Source: JBKHYJ01 sp046565505
GTDB taxonomy: Bacteria > Acidobacteriota > Blastocatellia > UBA7656
NCBI GenBank assembly: GCA_046565505.1
Contig: JBKHYJ010000128.1
Span: forward strand, 62,001 to 126,000
DNA length: 64,000 nucleotides
Direction of reading: 5' to 3'
The position numbers were made by a program, and so were the translations under genes. The stretch's first letter is position 1; each line of letters opens with the position of its first letter. The notes below the pieces were generated by a model. It was not told where the DNA came from. It did no database searches and saw only the letters and a list, made by a program, of their open reading frames with translations. This document shows positions 9,099 through 18,212 of the stretch, in pieces.

Positions 9099-12000
9099 AT
9101 GGCGGTAATCAACTGGTTACATCTGACTGACCTGCATCAAGGATTGAATTCGCAAGGGTGGCTGTGGCCCTCTGTGCGGCAGGAATTCTTCCGCGACCTG
9201 GAGGTGCTGCATAAAAAATGCGGCCCCTGGGATGTCGTAATATTTACGGGCGATCTGACTAATACAGGCGCGATTGAAGAGTTTCAAAAGCTTGATGAAA
9301 CCCTGTCTGAGATATGGGAAAAGTTACGTCAGCTAGGGTCATCTCCGGTCTTGCTTCCTATTCCCGGAAACCACGACCTGTTAAGACTGCCCGTCCCGGA
9401 CCTGAATATAAAAGCTATAACCGGATTGTGGAATCAGGATCAGGAGATAAGGAAGGCTTTCTGGGAAAGTGATAGCAACTCATACAGAGAGCCAATCAAT
9501 AAGGCGTTCGCCAACTTTATGGATTGGAGAAACTCATCGGCCCTGATTCCTAAAGCTGATTTCACGAGCGGAACAATCCCCGGCGATTTTTCCGCGACGA
9601 TAACAAGAGGCGCGCTCAAGCTGGGAGTCATCGGCCTGAACTCATCCTTCTTACAGCTCACGGGAGGGGATTACCAGCAGCGTCTGGATTTGGACGTGCG
9701 ACAGCTACATGCGGCTTGTCACGGTGATGCGGTGAAATGGATTAATAATCACCACCTTGTGCTGCTATTAACTCACCACCCGTTCAACTGGTTTCATCCG
9801 AACAGTCAGGAGGCATACAAGGCAGAGATATACCCGCCGGGGCGGTTTTTGCTCCACCTCTTCGGGCACATGCATGAGGCCGCGTTACAGTCGATTAGAA
9901 TCGGAGGGGCGGCGACACAGAGGTATTTGCAGGGGGCTTCGCTTTTCGGGCTTGAGACCTGGGGCGATGGGCGGACGCGCCGAAAGCATGGGTACAGCGC
10001 CGGGCGCGTATGGGTTGACGGAGGGGAAGGGCTGCTACAGATTTGGCCCCGGAAAATGGACCTGTTACAGGCCGGCCACCGCAAGATGGTGCGGGATCAA
10101 TCCTTCGACCTGGATGAGGATGGGTCTATTAAGGAGCCTTTTTCAGTCGCGACCCCGTTAACGAGCTCATCGCCGGTCGCTGACCCGCCGGACCCTCCCA
10201 TAGCCAAACCTTCCGACAGCCCCGACACTAACGTTTCATACCATCCAAGCAATCCATATTTCTTCATCCCTTATGCGGCCAAGGGATCGCAATTAATAGG
10301 GCGCGATCATGCGCTCGAATCCGCGCGGCGACAACTCACGACCGGCGGCCGCGGCCCCATCGGACAGGCAATAGCATTTTCAGGCTTAGGCGGCCTGGGT
10401 AAAACTCAGCTCGCCGCAGAGTACGCTCACAACTTTAAAGGGGATTACCCGGACGGCGTAATCTGGATCAATGCCGACCAGGTTATTGACGCGCAATTAA
10501 TCGAAATATCTGATAAAGCTAAATGGATCGCCCCCGAGTCGGAACACAAAGACAAGCTCGCGGTGGCGAGTCAAAGGTTGCGGTCCTTCCCGAACTGCCT
10601 CATCATTTTTGACAACGTCGAATCTTATAAAGCGGTAGAAGAATACGTAGAGAGCCTTCACCCTGACTGCCATATTTTAGCCACCAGTCAGAACGAATTG
10701 ATAGGCTTCACCCCCATACCTCTGGACCTGCTTGATGAAGATAATTCATACAAGCTGTTGCTCCAGGTGGCCGGCCGACGCCCCGACGAACAATCGGAGA
10801 AGGAGGCGGCCCTTGAAATTGTGAAGACCCTCGGGGGGCTCCCTTTAGCCCTGGAATTAGCCGGGGCGTATCTCCGCTACCGCTCCGCGATAGGGTGGAA
10901 GCAATACCTTGAGCTCTTGAAAGATAATTTAAGGGCGGCGTTCCCGGACAAGCTGCGCCAGGTCAGTTTCACGAAGCATCAGGCCGATCTGTATTCAACA
11001 CTAAAGATCAATGAAGAGATACTGAACGAAGAGCCGCGCCTGCGGGATATTCTGGATTTATTAACCTGGAGCGGCTCGGCCCCGATGGGAAAGGATCTGC
11101 TGTGCTCTTTGCTAGGGGTCAAAGGATTTACGGAGTTGACGAATGCTATAGGCTTAGGGATAGCGCTGCGTCTGCTCCAACAGACCCCAAAAACTGAAAG
11201 CTATTCTATACATAGACTCGTGCGCAAAGTCCGGCGCGACGAGGTTCCAATCGCGACTAAGACAGAATGGGTGAGAGATATTTGTGCGCGGCTAGGCGAT
11301 TGGTTTGAGAAGCGGAGGGAGGACTACGCTGAGTTATTATCTTTTGAAGCAGAAATTGATCATCTGCAAGCGTGGCTTACGTATGCTACACAATATGCGG
11401 CGGAACATGCCAGCCGTCTCACCTGGCTCCAGGGGTATCCGCCTTACCATAGAGGGAGGTATCACCAGGCGAGAGAATGGGTGGAGAAAGCTTTCAATTT
11501 ATTAAAGCTAACAGGGGAAAGTGATAATAAGCTGAAGGCCCATTTACTTAATGATTTGGGAAGCACTTGTTTAGCATTGGGGGAATATAAAAAGAGTCTC
11601 CAGTACTATGAAGATAGTTTAGCAATTCGCCTGGGGCTACTTGGTCAAGATGACCCTGAGACTGCCACGTCATATGGCAACGTGGGAGGCGCGTTCGGGG
11701 ATTTAGGCGACTACAAGCAGCAGCTTGAGTACGCACAGAAGTCCCTGCAAATCCGCCTGCACCTCTTCGGCGAGGGCCACCCCGAGACTGCCACGTCATA
11801 CAGCAACGTGGGAAGCGCGTTCGGGGATTCAGGCGACTACAAGCAGCAGCTCGATTACCACCAGAAGTCCCTGCAAATCCACCTGCGCTTATTCGGCGAG
11901 GACCACCCTCATACTGCGTTGTCATATAATAATCTTGGCGTTGCATACGAAGCTCAGGGAGATATAAAGCAATCATTAGACCATCGAAAAAAATCCTTAG

Positions 12001-12260
12001 CTTTATTGACAACGCTCCTTGGCTCCGAACATCCCAGAACTATAGAAATTGCTAAATCAATTGTTATACAACTTGTTAACCTTAACCGTTCACCCGAGGC
12101 TTTCCGTATTCTAGATGAATTTCTACATAAAGTTCCTAAGGGGCATTCAATGTATGCCTCTCTTACTGGTCTTGACCGGGAGCTTAGGTCTAAAGTGCCT
12201 CGTGCCGGATTCCGGCAGCCTTCTAGTAAGAATAAACCGAAGAAAAAGAAAAAAAGATAA
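9099..12260 (+). CDS. Metallophosphoesterase-NB-ARC-TPR fusion (STAND ATPase, probable conflict/defence sensor)
   Basis: 1053 aa. Residues 1-~320 are a calcineurin-like phosphoesterase with all metal motifs: DLH (11-13), GDLTN (51-55), GNHD (90-93), THH (225-227) and GHMH (256-259). After a Pro/Ser linker (~355-385) comes an NB-ARC ATPase: Walker A GLGGLGKT (429-436), Walker B LIIFDNV (501-507), sensor ATSQN (528-532), GLPLAL (580-585) and an MHD-like IHRLV (704-708) in the winged-helix part. Residues ~770-1000 are kinesin-light-chain-type TPRs of 42 residues, and the C-terminus is Lys-rich. The layout effector-switch-sensor is that of STAND immune proteins: the TPRs would sense a trigger, the ATPase oligomerise, and the phosphoesterase cut nucleic acid or nucleotides (inference). 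Base composition is visibly AT-richer than the flanks, suggesting transfer. AAGGGGTGAG precedes the ATG. Confidence 0.9.
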   Translation: MAVINWLHLTDLHQGLNSQGWLWPSVRQEFFRDLEVLHKKCGPWDVVIFTGDLTNTGAIEEFQKLDETLSEIWEKLRQLGSSPVLLPIPGNHDLLRLPVPDLNIKAITGLWNQDQEIRKAFWESDSNSYREPINKAFANFMDWRNSSALIPKADFTSGTIPGDFSATITRGALKLGVIGLNSSFLQLTGGDYQQRLDLDVRQLHAACHGDAVKWINNHHLVLLLTHHPFNWFHPNSQEAYKAEIYPPGRFLLHLFGHMHEAALQSIRIGGAATQRYLQGASLFGLETWGDGRTRRKHGYSAGRVWVDGGEGLLQIWPRKMDLLQAGHRKMVRDQSFDLDEDGSIKEPFSVATPLTSSSPVADPPDPPIAKPSDSPDTNVSYHPSNPYFFIPYAAKGSQLIGRDHALESARRQLTTGGRGPIGQAIAFSGLGGLGKTQLAAEYAHNFKGDYPDGVIWINADQVIDAQLIEISDKAKWIAPESEHKDKLAVASQRLRSFPNCLIIFDNVESYKAVEEYVESLHPDCHILATSQNELIGFTPIPLDLLDEDNSYKLLLQVAGRRPDEQSEKEAALEIVKTLGGLPLALELAGAYLRYRSAIGWKQYLELLKDNLRAAFPDKLRQVSFTKHQADLYSTLKINEEILNEEPRLRDILDLLTWSGSAPMGKDLLCSLLGVKGFTELTNAIGLGIALRLLQQTPKTESYSIHRLVRKVRRDEVPIATKTEWVRDICARLGDWFEKRREDYAELLSFEAEIDHLQAWLTYATQYAAEHASRLTWLQGYPPYHRGRYHQAREWVEKAFNLLKLTGESDNKLKAHLLNDLGSTCLALGEYKKSLQYYEDSLAIRLGLLGQDDPETATSYGNVGGAFGDLGDYKQQLEYAQKSLQIRLHLFGEGHPETATSYSNVGSAFGDSGDYKQQLDYHQKSLQIHLRLFGEDHPHTALSYNNLGVAYEAQGDIKQSLDHRKKSLALLTTLLGSEHPRTIEIAKSIVIQLVNLNRSPEAFRILDEFLHKVPKGHSMYASLTGLDRELRSKVPRAGFRQPSSKNKPKKKKKR
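11649..12026 (+). repeat. Tandem 126-base repeats encoding 42-residue TPR units
   Basis: Three consecutive 42-codon units start at residues 851, 893 and 935 of the STAND protein. The first two are nearly identical at DNA level: GAGACTGCCACGTCATA recurs exactly 126 bases apart at 11658 and 11784. The third unit has drifted. This points to recent unit duplication in the sensor. Confidence 0.85.
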
Positions 12261-12284
12261 CCGTCACACCGGAGGAGCAAGCGA

Positions 12285-13370
12285 GTGAAAGTAGGAGCAG
12301 TGCCCGGCGGGCCACTGGAATGGCTGCTGCTTAAAATGAACCTGATACCCACGCCGCTGATCGATTCGTTCAGCGCGATGATGAACGCCAAGGCCATACT
12401 CGCGGCTAACGAGCTGGGGCTGTTTAATGCGCTGGCCGAAAGGCCGCTCTCCACGGCCGAGCTTGCGCGCCAAATCGGAGCTTCCGCCCGCGGCACGTCC
12501 GACCTTGCCGACGCACTATGCGCCAACGGATACCTCAGGCGCAGGGGTGATCGCGTCGGGCTTTCGCGAATCTCACGGAAGTGGCTCGTGCGGTCCTCGC
12601 CTAATTACATAGGCAACATGCTTGAGCACGTTAATGATCTCTGGTCCGTGTGGCTCAACCTCGAAGCCGCCGTCCGCGAAGGCAAGCCGCCCGCCGCCGA
12701 TTATGAAGACTGGCTCAAAGATAAAGATTACCGCCCTATACTCCGCCGCCACATAGTGGGCCTGCGCGACGCGGCGCGGCTGACCGCGCCCGAGATGCTC
12801 AGGGCCGTCAGGCTCCCCGCCACGAAACGGGCTCCCGGAGCCGGTTCCGGGCCGAGGCGGCTGCTCGACATCGGCGGCGGGCATGGCGGCTACTCCGTGG
12901 CGTTTTGCCAAAAATACTCGGACCTCAGCGCCACCGTTTTCGACCTCGAAGCCACGGCGGAGATCGGCCGTGATATCGTCGAGCGCGAGCGCATGGCCGG
13001 CCGAGTGGAGTTTCAGGTCGGGGATTTTCTAAAGGACGATTTCGACTCGGGCTACACGGCCGCGCTATACTTCAACATCCTTCACAACTTCTCCGAAGAA
13101 GACAACCGCCTCGTGCTGGCGAAGGTCTTCGACGCCCTCCGCCCCGGCGGGCTGCTCGCGGCCTGGGACATGTTCAAAGAGCCGGATGGCGAGCGCGACG
13201 CTCAGCCCGCCTTGATGGCGCTGCACATGCTGGTCGCGTCGGGCGGCACGTCTTACCTGATAAACGACGTGGACGGCTGGCTCGGCGAGATAGGGTTCCG
13301 TCGCGTCGTCCACAAGAAGACTAGCACCCTGCCCGGATTCACGCTCGTTATCGCCCGTAAGCCCTCTTGA
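12285..13370 (+). CDS. SAM-dependent O-methyltransferase-type protein
   Basis: 361 aa. An N-terminal winged-helix dimerisation region (~25-100; AILAANELGLFNALAERPLS, TAELARQIGAS) precedes a class I methyltransferase domain with SAM motif I LLDIGGGHGGYS and a later DFLKDDFD / LYFNILHNFSEEDN region. This is the hydroxyneurospore/plant-OMT-like layout used on small-molecule hydroxyls. The substrate cannot be told. GTG start is supported by GGAGGAG eight bases upstream. It starts only 24 bases after the STAND gene and may be co-transcribed, but its high GC matches the chromosome, so it need not share that gene's role. Confidence 0.85.
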   Translation: MKVGAVPGGPLEWLLLKMNLIPTPLIDSFSAMMNAKAILAANELGLFNALAERPLSTAELARQIGASARGTSDLADALCANGYLRRRGDRVGLSRISRKWLVRSSPNYIGNMLEHVNDLWSVWLNLEAAVREGKPPAADYEDWLKDKDYRPILRRHIVGLRDAARLTAPEMLRAVRLPATKRAPGAGSGPRRLLDIGGGHGGYSVAFCQKYSDLSATVFDLEATAEIGRDIVERERMAGRVEFQVGDFLKDDFDSGYTAALYFNILHNFSEEDNRLVLAKVFDALRPGGLLAAWDMFKEPDGERDAQPALMALHMLVASGGTSYLINDVDGWLGEIGFRRVVHKKTSTLPGFTLVIARKPS

Positions 13371-13431
13371 GCGCACACTGTCATGCCGCCACAATTCGCT
13401 TCGTCAGTGGACCACCGGGGGATTGTTGACG

Positions 13432-13884
13432 ATGAATATAGGCGGTGATAATCTGCGAACCGTGAACCCAATGAGAGAGCGTGAAGATTTAAATGGCGAC
13501 AGCAGGGCGCGTCGGTTCGAGGGGCCGGGAGGGACGCCCGGCGGCGCGGGCACGTTTTTGTTCGGCCTGGCGCTCGCGGTGGCGGGCGGCTACCTGATTT
13601 TGAGCAACACGCAGGTGACGAGCCATTACTGGGGCTGGTGGGGGCCAAACACCTTTGGCCTCACCCTCATCCCGTTCGTGATAGGGGTAGGGCTGCTCTT
13701 CTTCAATGGGAAATCGGTCGCGGGCTGGCTGCTGGCCGGCGCGGGGGCGGTGATAATCTTCGTAGGCATCATCACGAACCTCGAAATCTATTTCCGTCAA
13801 ACGAGCTTATTCAATGTGATTTTGATGCTGGCCTTATTCGCCGGCGGGCTGGGGCTGATGGCCCGCGCGCTGAAGCGTTTCTAA
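13432..13884 (+). CDS. Small integral membrane protein
   Basis: 150 aa from the ATG at 13432, chosen because GGGGGA lies nine bases upstream; an in-frame TTG at 13423 is less likely. After ~38 polar residues come four hydrophobic segments (starting near FLFGLALAVAGGYL, GLTLIPFVIGVGLLFF, VAGWLLAGAGAVIIF, FNVILMLALFAGGLGL). No family recognised. It is followed three bases later by the beta-lactamase-like gene, suggesting one transcript. Confidence 0.8.
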   Translation: MNIGGDNLRTVNPMREREDLNGDSRARRFEGPGGTPGGAGTFLFGLALAVAGGYLILSNTQVTSHYWGWWGPNTFGLTLIPFVIGVGLLFFNGKSVAGWLLAGAGAVIIFVGIITNLEIYFRQTSLFNVILMLALFAGGLGLMARALKRF

Positions 13885-13887
13885 ACC

Positions 13888-14865
13888 ATGAGGGACCGTC
13901 AAGCCAGTACCCGCCCGCACGCCCCCGGCCGCCCGGCCGCCGCGCGAACCCTGTTGGCCGTGATCGTCGCATGCGCGGCCTTGCCCCTGGCCGGATGGCG
14001 CGCCTCGGCCGCCTACCATCCGCATATCGACTCTAAAAAGATCGAAGGACTGATCCGCGCGAGCGGGGCGGAGACGGTCGCCGTAGCTTTCTACGACCTG
14101 GCGACTGGCGAGCAGTTCAACCTGGAGCCGGACGAGGCCTTTCATGCGGCGAGTACTATGAAAGTGCCCGTGATGATGGAGGTCTACCGGCAGGCGGGCG
14201 CGGGCCGGTTCTCGCTCGACGACCGCATCCCTGTTAAAAACGATTTCATAAGCATCGCCGACGCCAGCCATTACTCTATCTCCGCCGACAGCGACTCGGA
14301 CCAGTCGCTTTATAACAAGGTCGGCCGGACCGAGACCATACGTGAGATGGTTAGGCTGATGATTGACGTGAGCAGCAACCTCGCGGCAAACATCTTGATA
14401 GAGCGGGTGGGCGCCGCGCAGGTGATGCAGCTCATGCGGGAAGTCGGGGCCACAAACATTCGCGTGCTGCGCGGCGTGGAGGACAGCAAAGCGTACGACC
14501 GCGGCATGAACAACACCACCACCGCGCGCGACCTTTTGATACTGCTGCGCCGAATAGCCGAGCGCCGCGCGGTTTCAAAGAAGGCTTCGGATGAGATGAT
14601 AAAGGTGATGCTCGCGCAAAAATTCAACGAGGGCATACCCGCGGGCCTGCCCCCGGAGGCCCGGGTCGCACACAAGACGGGCTCGATCACTAAAATCAAT
14701 CACGACGCCGCCATAGTCTACCTGCCGAACCGCAAGCCCTACGTGCTTGTAGTTCTGACGCGCGGCATCGAAGACGAAAAGCGGGCGCACAAGCTAATCG
14801 CAGACATATCGCGCGCGGTCTACGAAAGCCTCGCAGGCGCGCAACAGATTAACCCCGCGAAATGA
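13888..14865 (+). CDS. Class A beta-lactamase-like serine hydrolase
   Basis: 325 aa, with a signal peptide (hydrophobic ~21-36). The penicillin-binding/beta-lactamase motifs are present: S89-T-M-K92 with the nucleophile, S-S-N (162-164) for the SDN box, Glu198 in RGVEDSKAYD as candidate general base, and KTG (263-265). An acidic Ser/Asp insert (SISADSDSDQS) sits between the first two motifs. It probably acts in the periplasm on beta-lactams or related peptides. Whether it confers resistance cannot be told from sequence. It is about 30 residues longer than typical class A enzymes. Confidence 0.87.
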   Translation: MRDRQASTRPHAPGRPAAARTLLAVIVACAALPLAGWRASAAYHPHIDSKKIEGLIRASGAETVAVAFYDLATGEQFNLEPDEAFHAASTMKVPVMMEVYRQAGAGRFSLDDRIPVKNDFISIADASHYSISADSDSDQSLYNKVGRTETIREMVRLMIDVSSNLAANILIERVGAAQVMQLMREVGATNIRVLRGVEDSKAYDRGMNNTTTARDLLILLRRIAERRAVSKKASDEMIKVMLAQKFNEGIPAGLPPEARVAHKTGSITKINHDAAIVYLPNRKPYVLVVLTRGIEDEKRAHKLIADISRAVYESLAGAQQINPAK

Positions 14866-15044
14866 GAGAGGCGTCGGCATGAAATTCCCGCCCTGGTAAG
14901 CCCACTACCGCGGACAACTAGCCGCTGCGGCGGCCGCCCGATGGCGGCGACGGTTCTACCTCGCACGCTCATGGATTCCTCCGCCCCTTTAAATGCGCAC
15001 GAACGACCGGCGTGTTTATCAATGAGGGAAAGGGGGACCATATT

Positions 15045-16259
15045 ATGCCGAACCCAGAGCCGCCCCGCCCCGCTTCCGGGGGGCGCGGCGTGTTGTCATT
15101 CACTCTCACACTGCTTCTTATAGAATTCCTGGACGAATTGGTGTTCGGCGCGCGCGAAGCGGCCTGGCCTCTGATTCGTGACGACCTCGGGCTGTCTTAC
15201 GTGCAGGTGGGTCTGCTACTCAGCCTGCCTCACCTCGCAGGCCATTTCGTCGAGTTGCTGCTTGGCGTCCTCGCCGACGTATGGAACAGGCGTGTGATCG
15301 TCCTGGGCGGCGGCGCGGCGTTCGCCCTCGCGTTAGTCATGATGGGGTCGAGCAACAGCTTCCTTCTCCTGCTCGCCTCGCTCATTCTACTCAGCCCCGC
15401 GTCTGGGGCCTTCGTGGGGCTTTCGCAGGCAACGCTGATGGACTCGGGCGCGGCGCGACACGAGAGCAATATGGCGCGGTGGACACTCTTCGGATCGCTC
15501 GGCTTAGTCACAGGGCCGCTCGCGCTGGGGGTGGCGGGTGCGCTCGGCGCGGGCTGGCGCGGATTGTTCCTCGCATTCGCGCTGCTCGCGCTCGCGCTGC
15601 TGAAGCTGGCGTCACGGTTTCCTTTCGCCACGAACGCCACGCGCGACGAACGGCCGGACGCGCCCGGGCTCGGCGGCGGCGTGCGCAGGGCTTTCGCGGC
15701 CATCAGGCGGCGCGAAGTGCTGCGATGGTTATTGCTGCTTCAGTTTTCCGACCTGATGCTGGACGTGCTGAATGGGTTTCTGGCGCTGTACTTCGTTGAC
15801 GAGGTGGGCGTGACCGAATCGCGCGCGGGGATTGCGATAGGTGTGTGGGCGGGGGTCGGACTGGCGGGGGATTTCTTGCTCATCCCGCTGCTCGACCGGG
15901 TGCGCGGCCTGCGTTACCTGCGCCTGAGCGCGCTTCTGGTTTCGCTTTTGTACCCGGCATTTCTGTTGGCGCCCGGCTTCCCGGCCAAACTGGTGATAGT
16001 CGGAATGCTAGGCGTCCTCAACGCGGGATGGTACTCGATCCTCAAGGCGCAGTTGTACTCCAGCATGCCGGGCCTGAGCGGGACTGTCATGAGCGTGGGC
16101 AGCATGTTCGGCCTCGTGGGAGGGATGATGCCGCTTGCGCTCGGGGCGGTGGCCGAGCGCGCCGGGCTACAGGCCACGCTGTGGTTACTGCTCACAGGCC
16201 CGATAGCATTGCTCGTCGGTATTCCAAAGAGTCGGAAGGCGGAATGCCGCGAGCCATAG
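15045..16259 (+). CDS. MFS transporter
   Basis: 404 aa from the ATG at 15045, which has AGGGGGA eight bases upstream; an in-frame ATG at 15012 lacks such a site. About twelve hydrophobic segments are visible, with the MFS loop 2-3 signature in modified form (GVLADVWNRRVIVLGG). A basic loop near the middle (SRFPFATNATRDERPD) separates the two six-helix halves. Substrate unknown; the family moves drugs, sugars or small acids. The 179 bases upstream hold no gene. Confidence 0.85.
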   Translation: MPNPEPPRPASGGRGVLSFTLTLLLIEFLDELVFGAREAAWPLIRDDLGLSYVQVGLLLSLPHLAGHFVELLLGVLADVWNRRVIVLGGGAAFALALVMMGSSNSFLLLLASLILLSPASGAFVGLSQATLMDSGAARHESNMARWTLFGSLGLVTGPLALGVAGALGAGWRGLFLAFALLALALLKLASRFPFATNATRDERPDAPGLGGGVRRAFAAIRRREVLRWLLLLQFSDLMLDVLNGFLALYFVDEVGVTESRAGIAIGVWAGVGLAGDFLLIPLLDRVRGLRYLRLSALLVSLLYPAFLLAPGFPAKLVIVGMLGVLNAGWYSILKAQLYSSMPGLSGTVMSVGSMFGLVGGMMPLALGAVAERAGLQATLWLLLTGPIALLVGIPKSRKAECREP

Positions 16260-16463
16260 GCGGATCGCAGGACGCGCTAATAAGGAAGGCGTATATGAAG
16301 CGAAAGACGCCGGCTGTGAATGGCCTGCCGTCCGTCGCCTCGCGCGCCTGTCAGACAAGCCCGCGGCTAACCGTCTAGCCAGATGGACTTTCTGGCGGGC
16401 GAGCCTCGATGGTAGAATGCGCAGGCCGGACAACGGACATTTTCCGCAGTCAAGAGTGAGCGC

Positions 16464-17171
16464 ATGCCTAACGGGTCAGGAGCGGGGGCCGAGCCGGAAA
16501 AGGGTTCGCTTGAAAACTTGAGCGACGAGGAGCTTGTGGACCTGTTCCTCGCCCGCTCGAAGAGCGACCGCCGGACCGCGCACCTGTGTTTCGAGATAAT
16601 CATAGCTCGTTATCACTGGCTGATTAATCACGTCGTGCGCAACTCGCGGTTCCGATACCCGGCGTGGGACTCGGCCGACGACGTGATATCGCGCGTGGTC
16701 TTCAAGGTCTACAGGGGGCTCGCGCAGTGGCGCAGGCAGGGGAAGCTTTCGAGCTTCATCGCCAGGATCGCTTCGAGCGAGATGATAGACACGATACGCC
16801 GCGTCGGGCGCGACAAATCCTGGAACCCGCGCGCGGCGGCCGACCCCGATTCGGACGAGCCGTCGATAGTTGAGACGGCCGCGTCGAAAGAGCCTTCGCC
16901 CGAGGCGCAGGCCGTCAGCGGCCAACAGCGCGACATCGTTGACCGCTTGCTTTCCGAAGTATGCCGCGACTGGAAAGACAGCGTGATAGTGAACGAATAC
17001 ATAATCGGCAATCAGAACGCTAAAGAGATTGGCGAGAAGTATGATTTATCCGAGGACCTGGTTTATCAGCGCGCGAGGCGGCTTCGCGTGCGATTAGTGA
17101 AGTGGCTGCGCGAGCGCGGTATAACTTCCGCCGAATCACTGCTCGGCAGTGGGGGCAGAGTTTCGAGGTGA
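16464..17171 (+). CDS. Sigma-70 family (ECF-like) RNA polymerase sigma factor
   Basis: 235 aa. Region 2 is at about residues 40-115 (YHWLINHVVRNSRFR, SADDVISRVVFKVYRGLAQW, IASSEMIDTIRRVGRD). A linker rich in Asp/Ser/Glu follows (~120-155). Region 4 lies at ~165-220 with helix-turn-helix IGNQNAKEIGEKYDLSEDLV. It is longer than a minimal ECF factor. The next gene has two zinc-binding anti-sigma motifs, so the pair is probably a sigma/anti-sigma unit. Confidence 0.85.
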   Translation: MPNGSGAGAEPEKGSLENLSDEELVDLFLARSKSDRRTAHLCFEIIIARYHWLINHVVRNSRFRYPAWDSADDVISRVVFKVYRGLAQWRRQGKLSSFIARIASSEMIDTIRRVGRDKSWNPRAAADPDSDEPSIVETAASKEPSPEAQAVSGQQRDIVDRLLSEVCRDWKDSVIVNEYIIGNQNAKEIGEKYDLSEDLVYQRARRLRVRLVKWLRERGITSAESLLGSGGRVSR

Positions 17172-17247
17172 CGCGGACGCGGGCGCGAGGGGTCGATCCC
17201 GTCCCCGGCCCGTCACCCCGCGAGCGTCATATACGGTTGGTGAGCAG

Positions 17248-18105
17248 GTGATAAAGAGATCAGCACATCCAGACGCAAGGTTGTTCGATTACTTGAAGGG
17301 CGCGCTCGACGCGGAGGCGGGCGCTTCGGTCGAAGAGCATCTGGCTGGCTGCGCCGGCTGCGCCGCGGTCGCGGGGCTCGTCCGCGCCCTGAAAGATGAC
17401 GCCCGCCGGTCGGGCGGCGTCGAATCTCAGACCCCAAATGCCGGCCCACGTGTTGCAGCAGGGCACCCCGCCGTGAGCGAGCTTGCGTCGTTCTTCTACA
17501 GCAAATCGCCCCGAGCGGCCGACCGGGCGACGGTAGCCCACGTCGCGCGGTGCCGGAGCTGCGCCGAAGAGATCGCCGAATACGCGCGGGCTGAGCGTGC
17601 GTCCTCCGGCCACGCCCCGGCGGCGGCGGGGGGCGAAGTGCCCGCCGCGGCATGGGGGATGATTCGCGAGTGGGAGGAAAGCAGCTTCGCCAGGCCGAAG
17701 GCCGCCGGCGAGGCCATCGGCCGGGAGATGCTAGAAAAGCTTTTTAATCTTCTGAGCGAACAGAAGGACTGGCTCCGCGACGCGCGCCGAAGCGTCATGG
17801 CTCAGTCGGCCGGCGAAGACGAGACGCAAAGACTCGTACCCGTGATCGTCGTCGATCGGTCGGGCCGGCTTCGCGGCGTCGAGGTGTTCGAGAGGGTTAA
17901 AGACGCGGACGGCGAGAGCGTTTTAAAGCATGCCGAAAAGTCCGACCGATTCGATAAGAAGCCTATCCATGCGCTGCTCGACTTCGGCGATAAAGATAGG
18001 GTCGTGGTGACCGAGCACATTAACCAAGACACCGCCAGGCTCCGGCAGGCTTCGCGCCCCGACGCAAAGCTACGGCGGGCCGATTACTTCATCATCGAAG
18101 ATTGA
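17248..18105 (+). CDS. Anti-sigma-like protein with two zinc-finger (ZAS) motifs
   Basis: 285 aa from GTG 17248; an in-frame GTG at 17149 would overlap the sigma gene but adds only low-complexity Arg/Pro sequence. Two H-x3-C-x2-C motifs occur: His31/Cys35/Cys38 and His98/Cys102/Cys105, the zinc-binding signature of anti-sigma factors. No membrane segment is visible, so it is cytoplasmic. The C-terminal ~130 residues, including LVPVIVVDRSGRLRGVEVFE and ALLDFGDKDRVVVTEHIN, form an alpha/beta region I do not recognise; it may sense the signal. Directly downstream of the sigma factor. Confidence 0.75.
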   Translation: MIKRSAHPDARLFDYLKGALDAEAGASVEEHLAGCAGCAAVAGLVRALKDDARRSGGVESQTPNAGPRVAAGHPAVSELASFFYSKSPRAADRATVAHVARCRSCAEEIAEYARAERASSGHAPAAAGGEVPAAAWGMIREWEESSFARPKAAGEAIGREMLEKLFNLLSEQKDWLRDARRSVMAQSAGEDETQRLVPVIVVDRSGRLRGVEVFERVKDADGESVLKHAEKSDRFDKKPIHALLDFGDKDRVVVTEHINQDTARLRQASRPDAKLRRADYFIIED

Positions 18106-18212
18106 TAAGAGCGCCGGGCGGCGGGTCGCGAGGGGACCTCGCGTCGGCAATCTCTTAAGCGCCGTTCGCCCGTGACCTCCGCGGCCGGGCGCGAGCCCTC
18201 GCCCGCGGCCCG

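Noticed and set aside
14866..15044. Possible tRNA in the gap before the MFS gene (GGTTCTACCTC looked T-loop-like)
   Set aside because: No acceptor stem or anticodon arm fits; the T-loop consensus fails.
18106..18212. GC-rich inverted repeats between convergent genes as terminators
   Set aside because: Stems are short or bulged and no U-tract follows on either strand; not strong enough to list.
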